64,000 nt of DNA from CSSed11-175R1 sp041685735 (GTDB lineage Bacteria; Actinomycetota; Nitriliruptoria; Nitriliruptorales; Nitriliruptoraceae). The notes under the pieces were generated by a model. That model was not told the origin of the DNA, did not search any database, and saw only the letters and a list, made by a program, of their open reading frames with translations. This document shows positions 26,754-35,411 of the stretch, one piece after another (the first letter of the stretch is position 1; each line of letters starts with the position of its first letter). The translations under genes were made by a program, and so were the position numbers. The stretch spans positions 15,837-79,836 of the forward strand of contig JAWLFE010000010.1 of NCBI GenBank assembly GCA_041685735.1, written 5' to 3'.

Positions 26754-27532
26754 GCCCGGCCCCCGTTGCCGGGTTCGGTGCCGCCGTCGTCGCCGGCCGG
26801 GTAGAGACTCGGGTCGCCGGGCGCGATCCCCGCCTCCAGCAGGACCCGGTCGAGGTCGCGTTCACGACGTGCGTCGGCGCCGGCCTTGCCGCCACCGAGC
26901 TGCCGGTCACCTCCGGCCCGGAGGAACAGCTCCAGGACCTGATCCCAGGACGCGGCCGTCCCCTCCCCGATGACCCGGCCGGACGGCCCGTGCACGTGGA
27001 CGACGAACGGGCTGCCGGGTACCCGTAGGTCATCCCAGGCACGGGTGCTCATCGCCACGGTCGCTCCGGCCGGGGCCAGGTCGACCACCGCCTGGGGAAG
27101 CTCCTCATCCGGGTCACGGGTCACGATGACCAGACGGGTACCGGGTGGCAGATCGGGATCCTGCAGGTCCGACCAGAACGTCGAGCACGTCGCGCACCCG
27201 GTCGACAGGAAGACGAGCACCGTGTCGTGCTCGACCTCGACGGTCCGGATCGCCAGTGATTCGCCTTGCGGACCGGTCCCGGCGATGTCGACAGCCCGCC
27301 GACCATCCGGCACCCCCGCCGCAGGCGCCGGGACACGGCCGTCGGTGCGGTGCCGGGTGCCCTCGCTCGCGGGAACCCCCGGGTCCGGACCCGACGCGCC
27401 GGCGCCATCTCCGACGCCTGCGCCCAGGTCGTGGAGTTGCCGGAGGATCTCGGCATGACTGCGCAACAGCCCGGCGACCAGCACGGTCAACAGCGTGACG
27501 ACGATGGCCAGGACCACCACGGCCACGGTCAT
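26750..27532 (-). CDS. MauD/TlpA-like membrane-anchored thioredoxin-fold protein
   Basis: A 260-residue extracytoplasmic redox protein. One N-terminal membrane anchor (2-22) is followed by a glycine-, proline- and aspartate-rich linker to about 75 and a thioredoxin fold. The active site is C113-A-T-C116 (FLSTGCATCSTFW) and a cis-proline loop is seen in VPGSPFVVHV. MauD is needed for correct disulfides in MauA; here the same order (MauE, MauD, MauA-like) occurs. A 45-residue charged tail follows the fold. The ATG overlaps the upstream TGA (ATGA). Confidence 0.87.
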   Translation of the reverse strand: MTVAVVVLAIVVTLLTVLVAGLLRSHAEILRQLHDLGAGVGDGAGASGPDPGVPASEGTRHRTDGRVPAPAAGVPDGRRAVDIAGTGPQGESLAIRTVEVEHDTVLVFLSTGCATCSTFWSDLQDPDLPPGTRLVIVTRDPDEELPQAVVDLAPAGATVAMSTRAWDDLRVPGSPFVVHVHGPSGRVIGEGTAASWDQVLELFLRAGGDRQLGGGKAGADARRERDLDRVLLEAGIAPGDPSLYPAGDDGGTEPGNGGRA

Positions 27533-28134
27533 CGGTCACCCCCGCCGGCGGTCAGAGCCCGAGCCCGCAGCAGATCAGGCAGCGAGGTCAGCAGCATCTG
27601 CCCGAGCCCGACCGCCGTGCCGAGCAGCAGCAGGGAGGTCGCGGCCGGCACCACCTGGGCGGGCAGCAGGGCCGGGAGGGACGGGACCGCGAGCACGGCC
27701 GCCCCCGCCGACATGAGCGCGGCCACAGCGTTGGTCACCAGGTGTGATGGACCGACCGCCGTCGACGCGGCACCGAAACAGCCGCAGCTGCGACCGGCCG
27801 TCCGCTGCCGGGCGGCGACCAGGACGAAGGCCGCATAGGCAGCAGCCAACAGTCCGAAGACCACCGAGCCACCGATCGCGAACACGGCGATGGCCAGCGC
27901 GATCTCCGCGGTCCCCAGCAGCCGCACCAACCCGGACGCGGCAGGCAGATGGGACAGTTCGAGCGCGTCGCTGGTCGCCGACGGGCGGACGATCTTGGCC
28001 ACCCCGGCGAGCAGGACCAGACCGGCCGCGACGTGTGCCGTCAGACCGACAGCCAAGGCGAGCCAGACGACGTCACCAGCGGTGGGCTCGGCGGCCACGG
28101 CGACCGCGGCGGCCAGGTTCGAGACGTCGATCAC
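27529..28134 (-). CDS. MauE/DoxX-like membrane redox protein
   Basis: A 201-residue polytopic membrane protein of the MauE type. The GTG at 28134 follows GAGGAGG. Four or more helices are visible. The conserved cysteine pair is C117-G-C119-F-G, in the loop after YAAFVLVAARQRTAGRS. MauE with MauD is proposed to drive disulfide formation or isomerisation in the periplasmic MauA subunit. Here it is the first gene of an operon of at least six coupled genes and is probably the electron conduit for the MauD-like protein. Confidence 0.87.
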   Translation of the reverse strand: MIDVSNLAAAVAVAAEPTAGDVVWLALAVGLTAHVAAGLVLLAGVAKIVRPSATSDALELSHLPAASGLVRLLGTAEIALAIAVFAIGGSVVFGLLAAAYAAFVLVAARQRTAGRSCGCFGAASTAVGPSHLVTNAVAALMSAGAAVLAVPSLPALLPAQVVPAATSLLLLGTAVGLGQMLLTSLPDLLRARALTAGGGDR

Positions 28135-28178
28135 CGTCCTCCTCGGCTCCGTTCCTCGCGGTTCGACGGAGCGCGGCG

Positions 28179-28207
28179 AAGGTAGGGTCGGCCGTGGCCG
28201 AAGACAA
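28179..28207 (-). promoter_or_regulatory. Promoter of the Mau-like operon
   Basis: On the minus strand TTGTCT (28207-28202) and TACCTT (28184-28179) are separated by 17 bases and lie 45 bases before the MauE-like GTG. This is the best -35/-10 pair found near the operon. Confidence 0.5.
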
Positions 28208-28288
28208 CGACCGGGGCCTGTGCGGGCATCCTGACCTGCAGAGCGCACGGACCTGGCCGACCGGGCCCGCAAGGGCGGGGATCGACGG

Positions 28289-28362
28289 TGGGCCGGGCGG
28301 GGATCGAACCCGCGCCGCCTCGATTATGAGTCGAGTGCTCTGACCAGCTGAGCTACCGGCCC
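28289..28362 (-). tRNA. tRNA with CAU anticodon (Met elongator or Ile2)
   Basis: A 74-nt tRNA on the minus strand. The acceptor GGGCCGG pairs with CCGGCCC and the discriminator is A; CCA is not encoded. The D arm is AGCTCAGCTGGTCAGAGC, the anticodon loop CTCATAA has anticodon CAT, and the T arm GCGGGTTCGATCCCCGC is standard. Initiator tRNA is excluded because the first base pair is G-C. Elongator Met versus lysidine-modified Ile2 cannot be settled by eye. TAGGCT at 28378-28373 may be its -10. Confidence 0.92.
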
Positions 28363-28444
28363 GCGGTGCCGGAGCCTACTGCGCACCCACCACCGATCCG
28401 GGACCGGGTCGGTGCCGGCCGACGCCGGGTTGGCCAGCGCTCGG

Positions 28445-29467
28445 TCAGCGCAGCAGGTCGAGACGCCCGGAGACCATGCGTCCGAACAGGGCGTACGGGT
28501 AGTCCGGGGTGGGTGGCTCGCTGACCGCGTCCAACCGCTCCAGGTCGTCGGCGGTCAAGGCCAGCTGGACCGCCCCGAGGTTGTCCTCCAACTGTTCGAT
28601 CGTGCGGACCCCGAGGATCGTCGACGAGACCGTCGGGCGCTGCGTCACCCACGCGAGGGCGACCTGGCTCATCGTGGCGTCGTGGTCACCTGCGACCTCG
28701 CCGACGACCTCGAGGATGTTCCAGGTGCGGTCGGTGTTGCGCTTGTCGTAGGCCTCGACGCCGCGGTCGGGATCCTCACCGAGGCGGGTCGATCCCGTTG
28801 GCCGTTCATCGGGGCGGTACTTGCCGGTCAACCACCCTCCACCGAGTGGCGACCAGGGCAGCATCCCGATGCCTTCGAGTTCGCAGACGGGCACGAGTTC
28901 CCACTCGATCTCGCGCGTCAACAGGCTGTACTGGGGTTGCAGGCTCACGATCGGCGCCGACCCGGCCTGTCGGGAGAGCAGGGCCACTCGCTGCAGTTGC
29001 CATCCGGTGAGGTTGGAGACGCCGACGTAGCGGATCTTGCCGTCCCGGACCAGGTCATCCAGGGTCGCGAGCCACTCCTCTGCCGGGGTCAGAGGATCCC
29101 ACGCGTGGATCTGGTAGAGATCGACGTGGTCGACCTGCAACCGCTCCAGGCTGGCATCCACCGCTCGGGACAGGTGCGATCGAGACAGACCGTGGTCGTT
29201 CGGTCCGTCACCCATCGGGAAGCGACCCTTGGTCGCGATGACGACGTCATCGTGCCGGCCGCGATCCGCCAGCCAGCGGCCGACGATGCGTTCGCTCTCA
29301 CCGGCGACGTACACGTCGGCGATGTCGATGAGCGTGCCACCGGCGTCGACGAACCGGTCCAGGATCGACCAGGCGTCGGCTTCGGGGGTCTCCTTGCCGA
29401 ACGTCATCGTCCCGAGCGCGTAGGACGAGACCACCAGCCCGCTCGAGCCGAGGGTGCGCTGCTCCAT
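28445..29467 (-). CDS. Aldo/keto reductase
   Basis: A 340-residue NADPH-dependent aldo/keto reductase of the voltage-gated potassium channel beta-subunit/YghZ-like group. The catalytic tetrad is intact: D48, Y53, K80 and H121 (DIADVYVAGESE, ATKGRF, YQIHAWD). The C-terminal cofactor-binding part includes SSTILGVRTIEQLEDNLGA. The ATG at 29467 follows GAGAGG, and TAGGCT (29506-29501) lies 34 bases upstream as a likely -10. It reduces aldehydes or ketones; the substrate is not predictable. Divergent to the large BTAD regulator. Confidence 0.92.
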   Translation of the reverse strand: MEQRTLGSSGLVVSSYALGTMTFGKETPEADAWSILDRFVDAGGTLIDIADVYVAGESERIVGRWLADRGRHDDVVIATKGRFPMGDGPNDHGLSRSHLSRAVDASLERLQVDHVDLYQIHAWDPLTPAEEWLATLDDLVRDGKIRYVGVSNLTGWQLQRVALLSRQAGSAPIVSLQPQYSLLTREIEWELVPVCELEGIGMLPWSPLGGGWLTGKYRPDERPTGSTRLGEDPDRGVEAYDKRNTDRTWNILEVVGEVAGDHDATMSQVALAWVTQRPTVSSTILGVRTIEQLEDNLGAVQLALTADDLERLDAVSEPPTPDYPYALFGRMVSGRLDLLR

Positions 29468-29583
29468 CGTCTGGCCTCTCTCACGTCGCGGTGACGAGGA
29501 GCCTACTGGGGGCGGACGCGGCGACGGGCGGGTCAGTAGCCTGGCCAGGGTCACGAAGCAGGATCGGATGGGCGGGAGGTCGG

Positions 29584-32500
29584 GTGCAGCCGAACCGTGC
29601 TGGCTACGTCGCGACGGCTCGGCTGCTCCCGCCGTCGCTGCCGGCGCTGCACCTTCCCCGCCCCCGGATCGACCGACGGCTCGACGACGCGACGAAGCAT
29701 CCCCTCACGACCCTGGTGGCGGGTGCCGGCCACGGCAAGTCGACGGCCGTCGCCGCCTGGGCTACCGATCGCCGGCTGTGCTGGTACGCGTGCGGCGAGC
29801 AGGACGATCATCTGCTCACGCTGTTGCGTGGCCTGACCGCGGCGCTGCGGGCCCGGGTGGCGTCCCTGCCACCGGAGCTCGCCTCCGCGGTGCGGGGGTC
29901 GGCCGGGCCCGACACCGACGATGCCGACCGGGCGGATGCCCTGGCCGCCCTCCTCGCCGAGGCTCTCGACGATGCCGGCAGCGACGACCTGCACCTCGTC
30001 ATCGACGACATCGGTTCGATCGCGGCGGACACCGGTGGCGCCCGCCTGCTCGACGCGTTGGTCCGCCAGGCTCCCGCGCGGCTGCGCCTGGTGCTGCTGA
30101 CCCGCGGCAACCTGCCGATCGAACTGCGTCAGACACGCGGGGTGACCGAGATCGCGGGGCCGGAACTCACCTTCACGGCGGACGAGACCCAGGCGGTCCT
30201 GCGCCTCGCAGACATCGATGACCCCGGTGTCGCGGCGGCGATCCACGCGGCGACGGCCGGATGGCCGGCCGCGGTCCGACTCGCCGCGGAGGCGCTGCGC
30301 GGCCGCACGGGCCAGGACGTCGATGAGGTCCTGCGGCGCCTCAACCGGCCCGGCGGCCGCCTGTACACGCTGCTGATCGAGGAGGTGCTCGACCGGGCCG
30401 CGCCATCGCACCGGGATGTGATCGCACACCTCGCGGACCTGCCCCGTGTGACCCCGGAGCTGTGTGGGGAACTCGGGATCGTCGAGGCCGACCAGGCGTT
30501 GCGCGACCTCGAACGGCGGGGGCTGCTGTCGGATGTGGACGACGCGGACGGCTGGCGGACGTTGCCGCCGATGGTGCGGGACGCCGTGCGTGTCGCGATG
30601 CCGCTCGGGGACGACCGTCGCCACGGGGTCGCGACCCGTGCCGCCGGGTGGTTCGCGGCCGCCGGTCACCTCGAGGATGCCCTCCAGGTCCTCGTCACCG
30701 CCGGCACCGACACCGCCCTGGCGGGGTTCCTCGGTGATCACGGCCAGCGCCTGGTCGCGACCGGCGCCTGCGCCCAGGTCGTGCGAGCCGTCGAGATGCT
30801 GCCAGGGAACCTGCGTTCCACCTCGCTGCAGCTGGTTGAGGGCCACGCCCGCCAGGTGCTCGGTGACTGGGAGGGGGCGCTGCGGGTGTTCGAGGACGCT
30901 GGCGGGGTGGATCGACCGCTGCCGGCCGCGACGGCCTGGCGCATGGGACTGATCCACCACTTCCGCGGTGACCTGGACGTGGCCATCGCCACCTACGACC
31001 GGGGACTCGGCGACCACGGTGATCCGATCGAACGGGCGCATCTGCTGGCCTGGTCAGGGACGGCGAGGTGGCTGCTCGGCGACGTCGAGGGCTGCCGCAG
31101 CTTCGCGGCCCAGGCCTCGGAGCTGGCCCGCACCACGGGCGATCCCGCCGCCCTGGCCATCAGCCACACGACACGTGCCCTCGTGGCCGCGTCGGATGGC
31201 GACCGTCGCGCCAACGACACCCACTACCTGCGAGCCCTCGCGGCTGCGGAGGAGGCGGGCGACGTCCTGCAACTGCTGCGGATCCGGTGCAACCGCGGTT
31301 CGCGCCACCTCGAGGAAGGTGCCTACCACCAGGCCATCGCCGAACTCGACCTGGCCCTGCGCCTGGGCGAGGCCTCCGGCTACGTCGCGCTCCACGGCCT
31401 GTCGTTGTGCAACCGCGCCGAGGCCAGACAGCGGCTCGGGCGCCTGGAGGAAGCGGTCGCCGACTACGAGTCCGCCCGGCAGATCTACCAGACCATCGAC
31501 TCCCGGATGGTCGGCTACGCGATCTCCGGCCTCGGTGACGTGCACCGCATCCGCGGCGACCTGACGATGGCCCGCGCCGCGTACGAGGAGGCGGTCGATG
31601 TGCTCGAGGCCGGCAACGACGCGCAGGGGCTGAGTCCGGCGCTGGCGGGTCTGGCACGGGTGGTGGCCGCGACGGACCTGGACGCGGCGATGGAGCTCGC
31701 CGAGCGGGCGATCGACCGGTCGGGTGGGCTCAGCAGGGTCGGTGCCCATCTGGCGGCCGGCTTCGTGGCGCTCGCGCGGGGTGAGCGCGGGGTCGCGGCG
31801 GACTTCGCCGCCAGCGCACAGGAAGCGGCCCGCGGTCGCCGGGACCGAGCGGGACTGGCCGAGTCGCTGGAGCTGGCCGCCCTGACCCACGACGATCCCC
31901 ACCATGCCGCGGGGCTGCTCGGGGAGGCGGTCTCGATCTGGTCCGAGCTCGAGGAGCCGATCGGTCGGGCGCGCGCGGCCCTCGCGGCGGCCCGACTGGA
32001 TCCGCAGGGCGGCCGACACACCCAGGCGGCGCTGGCGTCGCGCCGCCTGCAGGAGCTGGGGCTGAGTCGTCGGGCGGCCGAAGCGGCGGGGACGTTGCGC
32101 GAGGTGGCGGAGCGGCGGACCGGGACGATCGAGATCCAGGCGCTCGGCGGCTTCACGGTGCGGCGTGACGGCATCCCGGTCCCCCACTCCGCCTGGCAGT
32201 CGCGCAAGGCCCGTGACCTCGTCAAGATCCTGGTCGCACGCCGGGGACGACCGACCGCACGCGAACAGCTGATCGCGCTGCTCTGGCCCGACGAGGACCC
32301 GTCACGGGTCGGCAACCGTCTGTCCGGTCTGCTGTCGGTCGCGCGCACAGTGCTGGACCCGGACAAGGAGCACGATCCGAACACCTTCCTGGTCGCCGAC
32401 CGACACACCATCGGTCTGGACCTGCGCCGTGCCGCGGTCGATGTCGAGGCATTCCTGGAGACCGCGGCCGAGGGGCTGGCCCTGCGGGACCACGATCCGC

Positions 32501-32862
32501 GGCGGGGCATCACGCTGCTCGAGGAGGCCGAAGCCGGCTACGCCGGTGACCTGCTCGAGGAGGATCCCTACGAGGACTGGGCCGTCGCGCTCCGCGAAGA
32601 GTCACGGGCCACCTACATCGCGGTGACCCGTGCAGTGGCCGCCGCTGCCGCCGATCGGGGCGAGGCCGACCGTGCGGTGCGCTACCTGCTGCGGATCCTG
32701 GAACGCGACCCCTTCGACGAGCGTGCCCACCACGACCTGATCCGGGCGCTGACCACCGATGGACGCCATGGTGAGGCGCGACGTCGGTACCGCGCCTACG
32801 TGGCCCGGATGGCCGAACTGGGCGTGCCCGGAGAACCCTTCACCGCGATCGTGGACGCCTGA
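29584..32862 (+). CDS. Large ATPase/TPR regulator with C-terminal BTAD domain
   Basis: A 1092-residue MalT-like signal ATPase. GTG at 29584 follows GGGAGG; TAGCCT at 29535-29540 is a likely -10. Order of domains: short N-terminus (LLPPSLPALHLPRPRIDRRL), NTPase with Walker A GAGHGKST (about 46-53), winged-helix region to about 350, TPR-like repeats about 370-820, then an OmpR-type winged helix starting near residue 849 (IEIQALGGFTVRRDG) and a BTAD domain from about 950. Most SARP-like proteins carry BTAD at the N-terminus; here it is C-terminal, where MalT has its LuxR domain. It probably activates transcription on ligand binding. A 64-residue gene follows 71 bp downstream. Confidence 0.9.
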   Translation: MQPNRAGYVATARLLPPSLPALHLPRPRIDRRLDDATKHPLTTLVAGAGHGKSTAVAAWATDRRLCWYACGEQDDHLLTLLRGLTAALRARVASLPPELASAVRGSAGPDTDDADRADALAALLAEALDDAGSDDLHLVIDDIGSIAADTGGARLLDALVRQAPARLRLVLLTRGNLPIELRQTRGVTEIAGPELTFTADETQAVLRLADIDDPGVAAAIHAATAGWPAAVRLAAEALRGRTGQDVDEVLRRLNRPGGRLYTLLIEEVLDRAAPSHRDVIAHLADLPRVTPELCGELGIVEADQALRDLERRGLLSDVDDADGWRTLPPMVRDAVRVAMPLGDDRRHGVATRAAGWFAAAGHLEDALQVLVTAGTDTALAGFLGDHGQRLVATGACAQVVRAVEMLPGNLRSTSLQLVEGHARQVLGDWEGALRVFEDAGGVDRPLPAATAWRMGLIHHFRGDLDVAIATYDRGLGDHGDPIERAHLLAWSGTARWLLGDVEGCRSFAAQASELARTTGDPAALAISHTTRALVAASDGDRRANDTHYLRALAAAEEAGDVLQLLRIRCNRGSRHLEEGAYHQAIAELDLALRLGEASGYVALHGLSLCNRAEARQRLGRLEEAVADYESARQIYQTIDSRMVGYAISGLGDVHRIRGDLTMARAAYEEAVDVLEAGNDAQGLSPALAGLARVVAATDLDAAMELAERAIDRSGGLSRVGAHLAAGFVALARGERGVAADFAASAQEAARGRRDRAGLAESLELAALTHDDPHHAAGLLGEAVSIWSELEEPIGRARAALAAARLDPQGGRHTQAALASRRLQELGLSRRAAEAAGTLREVAERRTGTIEIQALGGFTVRRDGIPVPHSAWQSRKARDLVKILVARRGRPTAREQLIALLWPDEDPSRVGNRLSGLLSVARTVLDPDKEHDPNTFLVADRHTIGLDLRRAAVDVEAFLETAAEGLALRDHDPRRGITLLEEAEAGYAGDLLEEDPYEDWAVALREESRATYIAVTRAVAAAAADRGEADRAVRYLLRILERDPFDERAHHDLIRALTTDGRHGEARRRYRAYVARMAELGVPGEPFTAIVDA

Positions 32863-32933
32863 CCAGAACGGCGGGTCGGGAACCCGAACCTCACCCACAC
32901 GCCACCCGAAGGGCGTCTGACAGATTGCGTCCC

Positions 32934-33128
32934 ATGGATTCCTTCCTGGTCCGGGTCTGGCACCCGGCGACCGAGCCGGTCGATGAGGAGCACGGGCTGC
33001 GCGGCACGGTCGTGCACCTCCCATCGCGGCGCACGTTGACCTTCCAGGACAGCCAGAGGCTGCTCGAGATCCTCGAGGGATCCGACCGACCCGACGACCA
33101 CCACGACGACCCAGAGGCACCGGCGTGA
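32934..33128 (+). CDS. Small protein paired with the BTAD regulator
   Basis: A 64-residue protein starting MDSFLVRVWHPATEP, followed by GLRGTVVHLPSRRTLTFQ and a helix (DSQRLLEILEGSD) with an acidic, histidine-containing tail. The pattern (short beta hairpins, then one helix) resembles small proteins I associate with BTAD/LuxR regulators in Chloroflexota and Actinomycetota, but I cannot verify this. No clear ribosome site precedes the ATG; an in-frame TTG lies three codons upstream. It could be the target or an accessory factor of the regulator. Confidence 0.65.
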   Translation: MDSFLVRVWHPATEPVDEEHGLRGTVVHLPSRRTLTFQDSQRLLEILEGSDRPDDHHDDPEAPA

Positions 33129-33240
33129 ACCACACCTTGGGGCGCGCCCACGTGGCGAGACGACCAGGATCACCGATCACTGTGCACCGGCACGACCAGA
33201 TGGCGCGGGGCTCGCACCGCGGGGGCTTCTGGGGCAGCTC

Positions 33241-33256
33241 GGGATGGGGGCATCCC
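33241..33256. terminator. Small hairpin upstream of the long hairpin
   Basis: GGGATG and CATCCC form a perfect six-base stem around GGGG. It lies 113 bases after the stop of the 64-residue gene and five bases before the long hairpin. Confidence 0.35.
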
Positions 33257-33260
33257 GGCA

Positions 33261-33318
33261 GCGCGGTCGGCCCGGTCGAGCGGAGGTAACGACCTTCGTT
33301 CGACCGGGCCAACCGCGC
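33261..33318. terminator. Very long near-perfect hairpin between convergent genes
   Basis: Two 27-base arms (33261-33287 and 33292-33318) pair around the tetraloop AACG. There is one mismatch (33268 with 33311) and two G-T pairs; the other 24 pairs are Watson-Crick. It ends two bases before the 3' end of the convergent DUF429 gene. A bidirectional terminator is the simple reading, although no T tract is present. A transposon- or REP-like palindrome is the alternative. Confidence 0.6.
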
Positions 33319-33319
33319 G

Positions 33320-34057
33320 TCACCGCGCCCGGAGGTCCGGCGGACCTGACGGCGGGCGCCGGGCGTGGATGACGATGGGGCGGTCACCGTCGAACTCGCT
33401 GGCCGGGGCCGGGACGGTCAACGGCGGCTCACCGGCCGCCAGTCCGTCGGCCACCCATGCGCAGATCGCGGCATCCAGGACGTCGTCGGGCGCACAGTCA
33501 GCGTCGCCCGGGAACCGCTCGGGCACGATGACACCGCAGCGTTCCAGCAACCCGCGGCGGGTCATCAGTCCCGCCCACGACCGCTTGCGTGGGAGTGGTT
33601 CCCCGACGAGGATCGCGAATGCGACCTCCGGGTGCACCTCGACCATCGAGGCGCCACCGGTGACGGCCCGGTCGAGTTCGGCGATCTTCGGGACCAACCG
33701 CCAGGCCTGCTGGCTGATCCCCTTGCCGGTGGCCGCCAGCGACCGCGCGCTGGCGGTCGCGTGATCGGTCACCGAGCCATCGACGAACCCGTCGATGACC
33801 GTCCGTGGGGGCGCGTTGAAGATGCTGCTGGCCCGACCCGGCAGGAGCCGGCGGGCCGCCACGTCGGCGGCCCGGCTGGGTGTGTCGGTGAGCCCGATGG
33901 GCATGTCGATCCCGAGCGTGGCTCCGGGTGCCCGGTCGTCGTCCAGCACCTCGTCGACGTGAGCCACCACCTCGACATCGGTGACGCGGCCGTCCCGCAG
34001 GGTGACGGCGACCCACCCGGCGGGGCAGCCGTCGAGGCCGCGCGCGAACCGCGTCAA
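33320..34057 (-). CDS. DUF429 family protein
   Basis: A 245-residue DUF429 protein with an RNase H-like fold, likely nuclease-like. Signature segments are GLDGCPAGWVAVTL at the start, LGIDMPIGL, and PDDVLDAAICAWVADG near the end; the acidic residues in GLDG, IDMP and DDVLDA would form the metal site. The start is TTG at 34057, overlapping the TGA of the sugar dehydrogenase gene (TTGA). The specific substrate is unknown. Confidence 0.87.
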   Translation of the reverse strand: MTRFARGLDGCPAGWVAVTLRDGRVTDVEVVAHVDEVLDDDRAPGATLGIDMPIGLTDTPSRAADVAARRLLPGRASSIFNAPPRTVIDGFVDGSVTDHATASARSLAATGKGISQQAWRLVPKIAELDRAVTGGASMVEVHPEVAFAILVGEPLPRKRSWAGLMTRRGLLERCGVIVPERFPGDADCAPDDVLDAAICAWVADGLAAGEPPLTVPAPASEFDGDRPIVIHARRPPSGPPDLRAR

Positions 34058-35352
34058 CCGGCCGGGACGATACGGGACACCGCACCGCCGAGGTCCAGCA
34101 CGTAGAGCTCGCCGTGACCATCCTCGGCGAACGACACGATGCTGCCGCCGGTCCCGAGCAGGGTCGCCTCGTCGAGGACCTGTCCGTCACCGTCCACCAG
34201 GATGGCACGGACCGCGCCCTCGCAGAAGTCACTGAACAGATAGGCCCCGGTCAGCTCCGGGATCCGTGTGCCCCGGTAGACCGCACCGCCGGTGATCGAG
34301 CAGCGCGACGGCGAGGTGTCGTACTCGTGGACGGGCGGGACGTGGTCGTCCGGGGCGTCACCGGCGAAGGAGAGCGTCCCCTCCATCAGGTTCCAGCCGT
34401 AGTTCGCACCGGCGAGATCGATCGGGACGCGGTTGATCTCCTCACGGGTGTTCTGCCCGACGTCAGCGATCCACAGGTGTCCGGCGTCGTGGTCGAACGC
34501 GAAGCGCCAGGGGTTGCGCAGCCCGTAGGCCCAGATCTCCGGTCGGGCGCCGTCGGCGTCGGTGAACGGGTTGTCGGAGGGCACGCCGTACGGATCGGCC
34601 GCCTGTGGATCGATACGCAGCAGCGCGCCCAGTGGCGTGCTGAGATCCTGCCCGGCCTGCTCCGGGTCGCCCCCGCCGCCACCATCACCCAACGCCCAGT
34701 ACACCAGGCCGTCCGGGCCGACGCGGACATCGCCACCGTTGTGGTTCGCGCGCGGTTGGTCGATCGTCATCACGGTCCGCTGCGTCTCGCCATCGACCCG
34801 GCCATCCGCATCGACGGGGAAGGCTGCGAGGACGCTGTCGCCCGCCGTGTCGGTGTACGAGGCGTAGAACTCCCGGCCATCAGCGGAGAAGGCGATGCCC
34901 AACAGGCCGCGCTCACTGTCCACGGTCGTCGTACCCGACACGTCGACGACGGGGTCACCGACCCCGTCCTCGCTGAGAGCGTGCACCGTGCCTGCCCGTT
35001 CCGCGAGGTACAGGGTGCCATCCGGCCCCACGGTTCCCGCGACCGGCGATGCCATCTCCGCCACCGGCTCGAGCGCCACCTCGACGCCGAGGTCGGACTC
35101 GGGCGATGGCTCGGCGTCGCCCTCCGGCCCGTCCGGGTCATCGTTGGTGCCGGCATCGGCACCGGCGTCCTCGTCGTCATCCAGCGCGTCATCCGGGCCG
35201 TCGGGCTCGACGACCTCGGGGGGGTCGGTGACGGGGGCGGGCTCCGCATCCGGCTGGTCATCCGCGGCGCAGGCGACCAGGATCAGGGCGGCCACGACCG
35301 AGACCAGCAGATGCGGCAGGGCGGAGGGGCGACGGACGACGCGGGACGACAT
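34054..35352 (-). CDS. PQQ-dependent sugar dehydrogenase-like lipoprotein
   Basis: A 432-residue extracytoplasmic beta-propeller of the soluble glucose/sorbosone dehydrogenase family. A lipoprotein signal ends at Cys28 (LILVAC). An acidic linker, with many aspartates, spans about 30-90. The propeller includes SERGLLGIAFSADG, NHNGGDVRVGPDGLVYWALG and PEIWAYGLRNPWRFAFD, which contain the residues that bind PQQ and calcium in the family. It probably oxidises an aldose or polyol outside the membrane; PQQ supply genes are not in view. The ATG has no ribosome site, but TACCTT lies six bases upstream. Confidence 0.9.
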   Translation of the reverse strand: MSSRVVRRPSALPHLLVSVVAALILVACAADDQPDAEPAPVTDPPEVVEPDGPDDALDDDEDAGADAGTNDDPDGPEGDAEPSPESDLGVEVALEPVAEMASPVAGTVGPDGTLYLAERAGTVHALSEDGVGDPVVDVSGTTTVDSERGLLGIAFSADGREFYASYTDTAGDSVLAAFPVDADGRVDGETQRTVMTIDQPRANHNGGDVRVGPDGLVYWALGDGGGGGDPEQAGQDLSTPLGALLRIDPQAADPYGVPSDNPFTDADGARPEIWAYGLRNPWRFAFDHDAGHLWIADVGQNTREEINRVPIDLAGANYGWNLMEGTLSFAGDAPDDHVPPVHEYDTSPSRCSITGGAVYRGTRIPELTGAYLFSDFCEGAVRAILVDGDGQVLDEATLLGTGGSIVSFAEDGHGELYVLDLGGAVSRIVPAG

Positions 35353-35358
35353 GCCCCG

Positions 35359-35364
35359 AAGGTA
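35359..35364 (-). promoter_or_regulatory. -10 element for a leaderless transcript
   Basis: Minus-strand TACCTT ends six bases before the ATG of the sugar dehydrogenase gene. Same hexamer and spacing as at 7578-7583. Confidence 0.5.
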
Positions 35365-35411
35365 GCGACGACCGACGAGCGGTCACGATGGGCGCGGTCG
35401 GCAGCCCCAGC

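Noticed and set aside
23958..28134. Methylamine dehydrogenase operon
   Set aside because: No heavy chain, no MauG and no amicyanin gene, and the second cofactor Trp seems absent.
29551..31041. Antisense frame opposite the BTAD regulator
   Set aside because: Composition typical of a shadow frame; no motifs.
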